From Acetobacteraceae bacterium (GTDB lineage Bacteria; Pseudomonadota; Alphaproteobacteria; Zavarziniales; Zavarziniaceae), in assembly GCA_947379865.1 (NCBI GenBank), contig CANCOY010000154.1:1-7148 (forward strand): 7,148 nt of DNA. Direction: 5' to 3'. The notes beneath the pieces were generated by a model. The model did not search any database. It saw only the letters and a program-made list of their open reading frames with translations, and was not told the DNA's origin. How positions within the stretch are numbered: the stretch's first letter is position 1; every line of letters begins with the position of its first letter. Both the position numbers and the translations under genes were made by a program. Below, piece by piece: positions 1-5,913 of the stretch.

Positions 1-81
1 CCAAAAGCGCCAGCCCCTGTGGCGGTGCCGGCGCCCGGTGCCGAGGCTCCTGTCACACAGCAACCCAAGCCGGCGCCCTGA
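1..81 (+). CDS. Partial 3' end of an upstream tandem paralog (membrane-anchored stalk protein)
   Basis: The first 26 codons of the window read in frame to a TGA at 79-81 and give a Pro/Ala-rich tail (PKAPAPVAVPAPGAE...). It aligns almost residue for residue with the last 26 residues of the complete gene ending at 897 (PKAQAPLVVPAPGAE...). The 3' flank then leads into the same conserved leader that lies between the two complete copies. This is therefore the end of a third member of the tandem family; its start, stalk and membrane segment lie outside the window. Function is unknown. The tail is low in complexity, but the matching DNA on both sides of the stop makes paralogy secure. Confidence 0.8.
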   Translation, partial: PKAPAPVAVPAPGAEAPVTQQPKPAP

Positions 82-131
82 GCGACCTTGCGCCTGATTG
101 CCGCTTGGGGCCTTGGGTCCGGGAGATGCAT

Positions 132-218
132 ATTCCCTCAAAAGACGTAGACGAGAGATAAAATTCCCGGCTAGATTTTTCCTTGCGAACGGAAATCTCC
201 CGGAACATCACGCCACCT
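132..218 (+). promoter_or_regulatory. Conserved leader upstream of tandem copy 1
   Basis: This stretch between the first gene tail and the next copy is repeated upstream of copy 2 (948-1037). Positions 132-178 match 948-994 with a single mismatch over 47 nt. After a short variable, indel-containing stretch (179-187), positions 188-218 match 1007-1037 with one mismatch over 31 nt. It contains an AT-rich core (TAAAAT at 159-164, then CTAGATTT) in otherwise GC-rich DNA, so TAAAAT could be a -10 hexamer, but no convincing -35 lies at the right distance. It may be a promoter plus 5' untranslated region that each copy carries. That role is inferred; the conservation is directly visible. Confidence 0.5.
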
Positions 219-363
219 CCATCCCATGACCCCTACCGCCACGCCCTCCCTCGCCGGAACCACGGCACCGCTTTCCCATTCCACTTCGGACCAGATGGTG
301 GTTACTGTGGACGTTCCAGCGCGGGCATCATCCGCCGACGCCCCTGCCACCGGAGACAGCCCA

Positions 364-897
364 ATGCCGAACCCTGGCCCTGATCCGGGAAACGAGCTGA
401 CGGACGCCAAGATCGCCGCCGCCGAGGCGCGGAAAGAACGCGATCTGGCGCGCCTCGAGGGGAGCCTGCGTCAGGATTTCGAAGGCTTGCGCACCGACAT
501 GGCCACCTTCCGGGGGGAGGTGTTGAAGGCCATGGCTGATCAGGGTGCCGCCATGGCCACTTTCCGGGGCGATCTGGTCAAGGCCGTTGCGGATCAGACC
601 GCCGGCATTGCCTCCTTCAAGGGTGAGGTTGGGACCCAGCTTGCCGCAATGCCCACCAGGGCTGAGGTCCGGTCCAACATGCAATGGACCATCGGCACAC
701 TTGCGGCCCTGATCGTAGCCGTGGCGGGAATTATTGTGGCGTCCTTCCAGACTGGCCTTGCCGTTGGGGTGCTGCCGCCAAAGCCCCCTCAACTGGAAGC
801 CTCCCCGGCTTTGTCACCAAAAGCGCAAGCCCCTCTGGTGGTGCCGGCGCCCGGTGCCGAGGTCCCTGTCGCACCGCAAGCCAAGCCGGCGCCCTGA
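364..897 (+). CDS. Hypothetical membrane-anchored stalk protein, tandem copy 1
   Basis: I do not recognise a named family. From the ATG at 364 the product is 177 residues: a polar N-terminus containing ELTDAKIAAAEAR (11-23), a charged helical region (about 24-100) with an 18-residue repeat at 46-63 and 64-81 (each beginning MATFRG) and a partial third starting IASFKG. One hydrophobic segment follows at about 108-130 (WTIGTLAALIVAVAG), then a roughly 45-residue Pro/Ala-rich tail. The more basic N-terminal flank suggests a cytoplasmic stalk and an exported tail (inference). The start at 364 has GGAGA seven bases upstream (352-356), conserved in copy 2. The frame is open from an ATG at 226 (223 residues), but that ATG has no Shine-Dalgarno sequence. 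It lies between the partial gene at 1-81 and the paralog at 1179-1691. Confidence 0.75.
   Translation: MPNPGPDPGNELTDAKIAAAEARKERDLARLEGSLRQDFEGLRTDMATFRGEVLKAMADQGAAMATFRGDLVKAVADQTAGIASFKGEVGTQLAAMPTRAEVRSNMQWTIGTLAALIVAVAGIIVASFQTGLAVGVLPPKPPQLEASPALSPKAQAPLVVPAPGAEVPVAPQAKPAP
499..606 (+). repeat. 54-nt in-frame repeat coding an 18-residue stalk unit (two full copies)
   Basis: Positions 499-552 and 553-606 encode MATFRGEVLKAMADQGAA and MATFRGDLVKAVADQTAG, with a partial third unit from 607 (IASFKGEVG). The unit length of 18 residues equals five helical turns (7+11), which suits a continuous helix or coiled-coil stalk. The matching region of copy 2 uses an 11-residue unit instead. Confidence 0.75.
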
Positions 898-947
898 GCC
901 GTCTTCTGCCTCAGGGCCGCTTGAGGCTTCGGGTCTGAGAGATGAAC

Positions 948-1037
948 ATTCCCTCAAAAGACGTGGACGAGAGATAAAATTCCCGGCTAGATTTCTATTC
1001 CCGGTAAACGGAAATCACCCGGAACATCACGCCACCT
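948..1037 (+). promoter_or_regulatory. Conserved leader upstream of tandem copy 2
   Basis: This is the second copy of the leader described upstream of copy 1. Positions 948-994 and 1007-1037 are the near-identical blocks, and 995-1006 is the variable block (12 nt here, 9 nt in copy 1). The leader does not recur after copy 2, so the array appears to end with the gene at 1179-1691. Being conserved at least as well as the coding parts suggests a shared promoter or untranslated region, or a recent duplication. The sequence alone cannot separate these. Confidence 0.5.
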
Positions 1038-1178
1038 CTCATGACCCCTCCCGCCACACCCTCTCTTGCCGGAACCACGGCACCGCTTTCCCGTTCCACT
1101 TCGGATCAGATGGTGGATACTGCGGCCGTTCCCACGCTGGCATCATCGGACACCGCCCCCGCCACCGGAGACAGCCCT

Positions 1179-1691
1179 ATGCCGAACCCAGGCCCCGATC
1201 CGGACAACGAGCTGACGGACGCCAAGATCGCCGCCGCCGAGGCGCGGACAGATACCAAGCTCAGGGATGTGGACGTGAAATTTGAGCGCGTATTGGGAGA
1301 GATGCGTCTCGGCTTTCAGGAATTGCGCACCGACATCGCGGCCTTCAAGGGCGAGTTTGGGACCCAGCTTACGGCCTTGAAGGGTGAGGTTGGGGCCCAG
1401 TTTACGGCCTTCAAGGGCGAGGTCGGGGCCCAGCTTGCCGCAATACCCACCAGGGCTGAGGCGCGGTCCCACATGCAATGGACCATCGGCACACTTGCCG
1501 CTCTGATCGTGGCTGTGGCGGGGCTTATTGTGGCCTCCTTCCAGACCGGCTTTGCCTTGGGGTCACCGCCCCAAAAGTCGGTGTCGGTGGAGGCATCCTC
1601 CGCGCGTCCGCAAAACGTGCCAGCTCCCGTGGAGGCGCCTGCATCGGCTGCCGCAGCCCCTGCCGCACAGCAACGCAGCGCGGTGCCCTGA
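1179..1691 (+). CDS. Hypothetical membrane-anchored stalk protein, tandem copy 2
   Basis: Paralog of the gene ending at 897, 170 residues from the ATG at 1179. The N-terminus (PNPGPDP, then ELTDAKIAAAEAR at 11-23) and the pre-membrane and membrane part (MQWTIGTLAALIVAVAG, helix about 101-122) are almost identical to copy 1. The middle differs: three 11-residue units at 55-65, 66-76 and 77-87 (AFKGEFGTQLT, ALKGEVGAQFT, AFKGEVGAQLA). The Pro/Ala-rich tail has diverged in sequence but not composition. The start is chosen by GGAGA (1167-1171) seven bases upstream, as in copy 1; the frame stays open to an ATG at 1041 (216 residues) that lacks a ribosome-binding site. One membrane helix plus a helical stalk suggests an envelope-tethered structural or scaffold protein; no enzymatic motif is visible. 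Confidence 0.75.
   Translation: MPNPGPDPDNELTDAKIAAAEARTDTKLRDVDVKFERVLGEMRLGFQELRTDIAAFKGEFGTQLTALKGEVGAQFTAFKGEVGAQLAAIPTRAEARSHMQWTIGTLAALIVAVAGLIVASFQTGFALGSPPQKSVSVEASSARPQNVPAPVEAPASAAAAPAAQQRSAVP
1341..1439 (+). repeat. 33-nt in-frame repeat coding an 11-residue (hendecad) unit, three copies
   Basis: Three back-to-back 33-nt units at 1341-1373, 1374-1406 and 1407-1439 encode the pattern A-[FL]-K-G-E-[FV]-G-[TA]-Q-[LF]-[TA]. Hydrophobic residues at positions 2, 6 and 10 fit an 11-residue (three-turn) helical periodicity. Near-identical DNA units imply recent expansion by slippage or unequal exchange. Confidence 0.8.
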
Positions 1692-1794
1692 GGGCGCCGC
1701 AACCACCCCACTGCCGGTTCCCCATCTTCCCGCCATCGGCGCCGGAGGCTATGTATTCAGCCAGGCACGCGCTGGCGTGGGGGAGGTGCGGACA

Positions 1795-2475
1795 ATGACG
1801 GTGATCGGGGCTTATGGGCGGGCCATGGGGCAGGTGCTGCAACCAGCCTTCCGGCGGGCGCTGCTGATCAGCCTGGGCGTGGCGCTGGGGGTGATGCTGG
1901 TGCTGGTCTGGCTTGGCATTGCTGGCGCCGGTTCGGTGGCGGCGGGGCAGACGGACCAGGGCTGGGTGCAGGCCCTGGCGCAATGGCTGGGCGGGGTGCT
2001 GAGCCTGCTGGGCGCCTGGTTTGCCTTTCCGCTGCTGATGACCGCCTTGCTGGGCCTGTTCATCGATGATGTGGCGGCGGCGGTGGAGCAGCAGGACTAC
2101 AAGGGCGATGTGCCGGGCCAGCCGGTGGCCCTGTGGCCGGGCCTGAAAGCGGGCCTGCGCTTTGCCGGCCAGGCCCTGTTGCTGAACCTGCTGGCCCTGC
2201 CACTTTACATTATCGCCGCACCGCTCGCCCCCATTGGCTTCTATGCCCTCAATGGCTATCTGCTGGGGCGGGAGTATTTTGGCCAGATCGGCCTGCGCCA
2301 CGCGCCCCTGGCGCAGGTGCAGCACCTGATGGCGGCAAGCCGGGGACGGGTGTTTCTGGCCGGGTTGCTGGGCGCCTTCCTGCTGACGGTGCCGGTGGTG
2401 AATCTGCTGGCGCCCCTGCTGGTGGCCGCCGCCATGGTTCATGTCTGGAAACAGGCGGCGCTCTCCCGGTCCTGA
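1795..2475 (+). CDS. EI24/CysZ-like (PF07264-type) integral membrane protein
   Basis: The product is 226 residues with four hydrophobic blocks at about 20-41, 63-90, 122-150 and 186-212, matching the EI24 domain family (formerly DUF540). That family includes E. coli CysZ, which takes up sulfate for cysteine synthesis. The family-like stretch NGYLLGREYF lies at 153-162, between the third and fourth blocks, followed by GLRH. CysZ itself is about 250 residues, so the length fits. The ATG at 1795 is chosen because GGGGGAGGTG lies just upstream with ideal spacing; the frame is open much further 5' but runs antiphase through the preceding gene. The family assignment rests on sequence pattern; sulfate transport is not shown, as alphaproteobacterial members are mostly uncharacterised and no sulfur genes are nearby. 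Confidence 0.82.
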   Translation: MTVIGAYGRAMGQVLQPAFRRALLISLGVALGVMLVLVWLGIAGAGSVAAGQTDQGWVQALAQWLGGVLSLLGAWFAFPLLMTALLGLFIDDVAAAVEQQDYKGDVPGQPVALWPGLKAGLRFAGQALLLNLLALPLYIIAAPLAPIGFYALNGYLLGREYFGQIGLRHAPLAQVQHLMAASRGRVFLAGLLGAFLLTVPVVNLLAPLLVAAAMVHVWKQAALSRS

Positions 2476-2598
2476 AGAAAGGGCGTGAAAATAAGCCCTG
2501 AAAAGAGGCCCCTGCGTCAATTGCCCCATGGTCAAAGGCTGGAAATTTTGCTGTAACCCTATGCGAAGGGATGCCAGCCATCCCGACAGGGGAACAGC

Positions 2599-3048
2599 AT
2601 GGCACGCGGCATGACTCAGGGTCTTCAGGCAGGAACGGTCAGCGGCCTTTGGCCGGCGGGGCTGCGTGCGGCCCTGGTAGTGGCCCTGCTGGCCCTTGCC
2701 GCCTGCGCGCAGGCGCCCCGGCCCCCGGTTGCCAGCCGTGCCCCTGCCCTCATGGATCTTGTGCCCCCGGCCCCCAAGGGGCTGCCCCGGGCCAATACGC
2801 CGGGCGAACTGGTGGGGCTGAGCGGGGCTGAGGTGGCGGGCCTGCTTGGCGCCCCCAGCCTGACGCGGCACGATGACCCGGCGGAGGTCTGGCAATATGC
2901 CGATGGCGGCTGTGTGCTGCTGGTGTTTCTCTATGGCCAGGCCGGAGGTGCCGGGCGGGTCAGCCATGCCGAGACGCGCGGCGCCGGTGCCCAGTGTTTC
3001 AGCCGCCTGCGCGGCCGCGCGCCAAGAGCTGTTCCTTCACCAGGCTAA
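2599..3048 (+). CDS. Small putative lipoprotein
   Basis: The product is 149 residues with an N-terminal signal: a hydrophobic stretch at 24-35 ending in a lipobox L-A-A-C with Cys36, expected to be lipidated and anchored in the envelope. A Pro-rich linker (37-62) is followed by a compact domain: LVGLSGAEVAGLLGAPSLTR (71-90), EVWQYADGGC (96-105), VLLVFLYG and a late Cys133. The pattern 'LxGxxxxxVxxLLGxP ... WxYxxxxCxLxxFLY' resembles small lipoproteins common in alphaproteobacteria and is loosely like the SmpA/OmlA fold; that link is inference. AGGGGA lies five bases before the ATG at 2599; a second ATG at 2611 is possible but has no such site. The last 16 codons overlap the 3' end of the convergent isomerase-like gene. 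The 123-nt upstream gap carries only a weak hairpin (2480-2499) and no clear promoter. Confidence 0.75.
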   Translation: MARGMTQGLQAGTVSGLWPAGLRAALVVALLALAACAQAPRPPVASRAPALMDLVPPAPKGLPRANTPGELVGLSGAEVAGLLGAPSLTRHDDPAEVWQYADGGCVLLVFLYGQAGGAGRVSHAETRGAGAQCFSRLRGRAPRAVPSPG

Positions 3049-3601
3049 GCCTGTCGCCACCCCAATAAAGCTCACCGTCCAGCACCAGGGTCGGCACGCC
3101 AAACACCCCCAGCCCTTCCGCCTCCAGCCGCAGCGCCTCGTGCTCCTCTGCGGCCGGCCCTTCGGCATAGGCGCGGAAGGCGGCGCCGAGGCCCGCGATC
3201 TCGTCCACCAGTGCCACCAGTTCGTCCAGCACGTCGAGGTCGAGCTGGTGCGCCCAGAAGCGGGTGAACACCGTCTGGTGATAGGCGGGAAAAAAGCCGT
3301 TGGCTTGGGCAAACAGCATGCCCGCACTGGCCAGCCAGGCATCAAAGATGCGCACCGGCCCCTTCAGGACCAGGCCCTGCTGATTGGCAAAGCGCCGGGC
3401 ATCGCGATAGGCATAGCGCACCTTGCGCCAATTATGGGCCGAGCGGCTGGCCACGGGATCAAGAAACTCGGCGATGCGCAGGGTATAGGGCCGCCAGTCG
3501 AGTGTAACCCCGTGGCTTTCTTCCAGGGCCGCAATCGCCGCATTGGCAACAAAGGCATAGGGGCTCTTGTAGTCGGTATAGACAATCAGGCGGCGGGTCA
3601 T
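2999..3601 (-). CDS. DsbA-fold 2-hydroxychromene-2-carboxylate isomerase-like protein
   Basis: The product is 200 residues with a thioredoxin-like/DsbA fold of the kappa-class glutathione transferase and HCCA isomerase type. At the N-terminus YTDYKSPYAF (8-17) carries a Ser (13) at the place of the glutathione-activating Ser of this family, and there is no CxxC, so it should not be a disulfide oxidase. The motif NWRKVRYAYRDARRFA (57-72) and the cis-Pro segment GVFGVPTLVLDGELYWGG (165-182) are typical. NahD-type members isomerise 2-hydroxychromene-2-carboxylate in naphthalene breakdown, but no such pathway is visible here, so the substrate is unknown. The ATG at 3601 starts 14 nt after the nth stop, with GAGG nine bases upstream, so it is probably the second gene of an nth operon. 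Its 3' end overlaps the convergent lipoprotein gene by 50 bp. Confidence 0.85.
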   Translation of the reverse strand: MTRRLIVYTDYKSPYAFVANAAIAALEESHGVTLDWRPYTLRIAEFLDPVASRSAHNWRKVRYAYRDARRFANQQGLVLKGPVRIFDAWLASAGMLFAQANGFFPAYHQTVFTRFWAHQLDLDVLDELVALVDEIAGLGAAFRAYAEGPAAEEHEALRLEAEGLGVFGVPTLVLDGELYWGGDRLSLVKEQLLARGRAGG

Positions 3602-3615
3602 GGCGCGTGGCCTCG

Positions 3616-4251
3616 CTAAAGCGTCTTGGCCTTGAAGCCGCACAGGTCGGCCACGGGGCACGAGGGGCACAGCGGCTTGCGGGCAAGGCAGGTATAGCGG
3701 CCGTGCAGGATCAGCCAATGATGGGCATTCAGGCGGAAGGCCTTTGGCACCCGCTTCAGCAGTTTCTGTTCCACTTCCTCCACCGTCTTGCCCGGCGCCA
3801 GGCCCATGCGGTTGGAGACGCGGAAGATGTGGGTATCAACCGCAATGGTCGGCTCGCCAAAGGCGGTGTTCAGCACCACATTCGCCGTCTTGCGGCCCAC
3901 CCCCGGCAGGCTTTCCAGCGCCTCGCGGTCATGGGGCACCGTGCCGCCATGGCGGTCGAGCAGGATCTGCGACAAGGCGATGACGTTCTTTGCCTTGGTG
4001 CGAAAGAGGCCAATGGTCTTGATCGCCTCGCGCACCTTGTCTTCGCCCAGGGCCACCATGGCGGCCGGCGTATCGGCCAGGGCATAGAGCACCGTTGTCG
4101 CCTTGTTCACCCCCACATCGGTGGACTGGGCCGACAGCACCACCGCCACCAGCAGCGTATAGGGGCTGGAAAAAGCCAGTTCCGTCTCGGGCGAGGGGTT
4201 GCTGGCCGCCAGCCGCGTGAACAGGGTTTCGATCTCGGCGCGTTTCATCAT
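3616..4251 (-). CDS. nth: Endonuclease III (DNA glycosylase/AP lyase)
   Basis: Nth removes oxidised pyrimidines from DNA and nicks the resulting abasic site in base excision repair. The 211-residue product has the full family layout: SAQSTD (40-45), the helix-hairpin-helix LPGVGRKTANVVL (115-127) with catalytic Lys121, and VDTHIFRV (138-145) with catalytic Asp139. A C-terminal [4Fe-4S] loop has Cys188, Cys195, Cys198 and Cys204 in the expected C-x6-C-x2-C-x5-C spacing. All key residues are present and the length equals the usual one. The ATG at 4251 (or the next codon, 4248) is preferred; a TTG at 4272 would add seven residues without a ribosome-binding site. It is divergent from the DUF2244 gene and leads a likely two-gene operon with the isomerase-like gene. 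Confidence 0.97.
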   Translation of the reverse strand: MMKRAEIETLFTRLAASNPSPETELAFSSPYTLLVAVVLSAQSTDVGVNKATTVLYALADTPAAMVALGEDKVREAIKTIGLFRTKAKNVIALSQILLDRHGGTVPHDREALESLPGVGRKTANVVLNTAFGEPTIAVDTHIFRVSNRMGLAPGKTVEEVEQKLLKRVPKAFRLNAHHWLILHGRYTCLARKPLCPSCPVADLCGFKAKTL

Positions 4252-4310
4252 GGGGCAAGTGTAGGCGGGCAAGCGCCAGCCGCCAATGCCGGGATGGGGC
4301 CTCGGCCGAC

Positions 4311-4381
4311 GTGTTAACGAAACGCCGTTTTTTTAACATGTGCCCCGAACGTGTTAGCGAAACCCGCCTTTGGCGAACATG
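4311..4381. promoter_or_regulatory. Two tandem imperfect dyads between nth and the DUF2244 gene
   Basis: Two related units start at 4311 and 4351, 40 nt apart. Each begins GTGTTA[A/G]CGAAAC and ends AACATGT about 17 nt later. Within each unit the ends are imperfect inverted repeats: GTGTTAA against TTAACAT in the first, GTGTTAGCGAAA against TTGGCGAACAT in the second. The first also has a run of seven T. The placement between divergent genes suits a pair of operator sites or a bidirectional promoter region. No regulator can be named. Confidence 0.45.
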
Positions 4382-4391
4382 TCGGCCTGCT

Positions 4392-4427
4392 GCGCCAAAG
4401 CGCCGCCCCTGGGGGTGGCAAAGGCGC
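4392..4427. other. Two-part stem-loop upstream of the DUF2244 gene
   Basis: GCGCC (4392-4396) pairs with GGCGC (4423-4427). Inside it GCCGCCCC (4402-4409) pairs with GGGGTGGC (4412-4419) through one G-U pair, and the two stems are separated by AAAGC and AAA internal loops. No T-run follows, so it is not a classic terminator. It lies 35 nt before the ATG at 4463, so as RNA it would sit in the 5' leader of that gene and could affect translation or stability. Chance is possible in such GC-rich DNA. Confidence 0.35.
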
Positions 4428-4462
4428 TACCCGGGTGGCGGCGGTGCCGCTAGGATCGGGTC

Positions 4463-5014
4463 ATGACCCTGGCACCCGCAGATCAGCTTCAGGCCGCACC
4501 CGCCCCGCAGGCCCTATCCACAGAGGCTCCCCCCACTGAGGGGCAAACCTCTGGGCCGCTCTATTTCGACGCTGTGCTGCGGCCCAACCGGTCGCTGGGG
4601 CCGACGGGCTTTGTGGTGGTGATGGGGATCCTGACCCTGGTCAGCTTTGTGGCCGGGGTGGCCTTTACCCTCATGGGGGCCTGGCCGGTGTTCGGCTTCT
4701 TCGGGCTGGACGTGGTGCTGGTCTATCTCGCCTTCCGCCGCAACTATTACAGCGGCCGCCTGACCGAGACGGTGCGGCTGGACGACACGACGCTGGAGGT
4801 GGTGCGCACCCAGCCAGACGGCAGCGCCCGCCGCTGGACCTTCCAGCCCTATTGGCTGCGCCTTACCGAGCCTGATCCCGAGCGCGAGGACAGCCAGATC
4901 ATCCTCTCCTCCCACGGCCGCCGCCTGATCATCGGGTCGTTCCTCGCCCCCGAAGAACGCATCGAGCTTGCCCGCGCCCTCAAGCTGGCGCTCGCCCGCC
5001 AGGGCGCGGGCTGA
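4463..5014 (+). CDS. DUF2244 domain integral membrane protein
   Basis: The product is 183 residues. A Pro/Ala-rich N-terminus (1-32) leads into the DUF2244 core: FDAVLRPNRSLGPTGF (35-50), two membrane helices at about 50-70 and 73-91 with GAWPVFGFFGLDV (72-84) between and into the second, then AFRRNYYSGRLTETV (90-104). A soluble C-terminal half follows with QPYWLRL (128-134) and GRRLIIGSFLAPEER (152-166). These are the hallmark segments of the family, whose function is unknown. The gene is often next to nth in alphaproteobacteria (from memory of the family), as here, in divergent orientation. The ATG at 4463 has AGGAT about eight bases upstream. The long N-terminal Pro/Ala stretch is poorly conserved in composition and could mean a later start, though no other Met precedes the core. 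Confidence 0.88.
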   Translation: MTLAPADQLQAAPAPQALSTEAPPTEGQTSGPLYFDAVLRPNRSLGPTGFVVVMGILTLVSFVAGVAFTLMGAWPVFGFFGLDVVLVYLAFRRNYYSGRLTETVRLDDTTLEVVRTQPDGSARRWTFQPYWLRLTEPDPEREDSQIILSSHGRRLIIGSFLAPEERIELARALKLALARQGAG

Positions 5015-5124
5015 GGAGGGGAGGGGGGTCGCACCGGAATTCCTGCAGAACGGATCAAGCTTTGGTTGACGCCCGGGCGCAGGATTTGGGGAAATGGCGT
5101 GCGGATATTGCACAGGAGCGCGCC

Positions 5125-5583
5125 ATGAAGAAGCTGGCCCTTGCCTTTCTGATCCTCACCAGTCCCCCGGCCCTGGCCCAGACACAAGTCATGCAACCGG
5201 GCCAGTGGGAGATCACCTCCACCAGCACCGGCATGTCCATGCCCGGCATGGAGGACATGCCGCCCGAGGCCCTGGCCGCCATGGGCAGTGGCCAGACCAC
5301 CAGCTTTCGCTATTGCCTGAGCCCCGAGGACGCTGCCAAGGGCCCCGGCGAGGCAACGGCCGCCAGCAATGGCAGCTGCAAGGTGATCAAACAGCAGGCC
5401 TCTGGCAACAGCTTCGAGACCACACTTGCCTGCGAAGGCGCCGGCGCCGGCCCCGTGCAGGTCCACAGCAAGGGCACCGCCAGCCCCACCCGGTTCGACG
5501 CCACCAGCGAGGTTACCATGGCCAGCGAAGGCATGACCATGGGCAGCAAGGTCAGCGGCAAGTTCCTCGGCCCCTGCAAATAG
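5125..5583 (+). CDS. DUF3617 domain secreted protein
   Basis: The product is 152 residues with a Sec signal peptide: MKK, a hydrophobic core at 4-12, and ALA before Gln19 as the cleavage site, so it should be periplasmic. The mature part begins with PGQWEITSTS (25-34), the typical DUF3617 opening, followed by a Met-rich segment (MSMPGMEDMPPEAL, 37-50) and FRYCLSPEDA (61-70). Cysteines at 64, 85, 103 and 151 are placed to form two disulfides. The family has no known function. Met clusters at 37-45 and 132-139 (TMASEGMT) could bind soft metals such as copper, but that is speculation. The start at 5125 is fixed by AGGAG six bases upstream; the frame opens earlier at 5062 without such a site. It probably has its own promoter in the 110-nt gap after the DUF2244 gene; a TTGACG at 5066-5071 lacks a good -10 partner. 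Confidence 0.85.
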   Translation: MKKLALAFLILTSPPALAQTQVMQPGQWEITSTSTGMSMPGMEDMPPEALAAMGSGQTTSFRYCLSPEDAAKGPGEATAASNGSCKVIKQQASGNSFETTLACEGAGAGPVQVHSKGTASPTRFDATSEVTMASEGMTMGSKVSGKFLGPCK

Positions 5584-5612
5584 GGCCTTGCACCCGGCTG
5601 GTCGTCGCCTCC

Positions 5613-5900
5613 TCAGGCGGCGGTGAGGCGTGTTACCGTGATCGCGTCCGCGCGCTCCATGGCCTGCGCCAGATCATAGGCCGCCTGCAGGCGATACCAC
5701 GCTTCGGCGCCCCCGCCGAAGGCCTTGTCGAGGCGGATGGCCATCTCGGGCGAGATCCCGGCGTGCCCGTTCAGTACGTCCGACAGCTGTTTCCGGCTGA
5801 CGCCCAGCCCGCGGGCGGCAGCGGTCACACTCAGCCCAAGCGGTGCCAGACAATCGTGGCGGATCGACAAACCCGGATGCGGTGGCCGCTTCATCGCCAT
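5613..5900 (-). CDS. higA: HigA-family antitoxin (XRE-type helix-turn-helix)
   Basis: The product is 95 residues. It opens with KRPPHPGLSIRHDCLAPLGL (4-23), the family's characteristic 'PPHPGxxLxxxxLxPLGLS' entry. The helix-turn-helix at about 24-45 (SVTAAARGLGVSRKQLSDVL) is followed by NGHAGISPEMAIRLDKAFGG (44-63) and WYRLQAAYDLAQA (68-80). HigA-type antitoxins neutralise a HigB/RelE-type mRNA-cutting toxin and repress their own promoter. The ATG at 5900 is chosen because AGGAGG lies exactly six bases upstream (5907-5912). In this locus type the toxin gene is directly upstream; here only a deleted remnant of it remains (5914-5998), so the antitoxin is orphaned. The reading frame and ribosome-binding site are intact, so it may still be made, as a repressor or as protection against a related toxin. 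Confidence 0.92.
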   Translation of the reverse strand: MAMKRPPHPGLSIRHDCLAPLGLSVTAAARGLGVSRKQLSDVLNGHAGISPEMAIRLDKAFGGGAEAWYRLQAAYDLAQAMERADAITVTRLTAA

Positions 5901-5913
5901 GGTAAGCCTCCTG

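Noticed and set aside
198..230. CGGAAC in the conserved leader as an EcfG-type (GGAAC-N16/17-CGTT) promoter
   Set aside because: No CGTT occurs at the required distance in either copy of the leader.
2480..2499. Terminator after the EI24-like gene (AGGGC/GCCCT hairpin)
   Set aside because: Only five base pairs with a 10-nt loop and no T-run.
1525..2967. A very long minus-strand open frame (480 codons) across the EI24-like and lipoprotein genes
   Set aside because: It is antisense to two well-supported genes, Gln/His/Pro-rich without domain patterns, and explained by high GC and codon bias on the real strand.
4340..4370. Possible alphaproteobacterial LexA (SOS) box near nth
   Set aside because: The expected GAAC-N7-GAAC is not met; the nearest match (GAACGTGTTAGCGAAAC) has the wrong spacing and second half.
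5037..5062. EcoRI, PstI and HindIII sites within 26 bp, resembling a cloning polylinker
   Set aside because: Both flanks are natural-looking genes (DUF2244 stop and DUF3617 leader), the order and spacing do not follow a known vector, and no vector sequence follows. Probably chance, though a check against vector databases would settle it.
5606..5619. CGCCT-CCTC-AGGCG hairpin between the DUF3617 and higA ends as a two-way terminator
   Set aside because: Five base pairs, no T-run, and it overlaps the end of higA.
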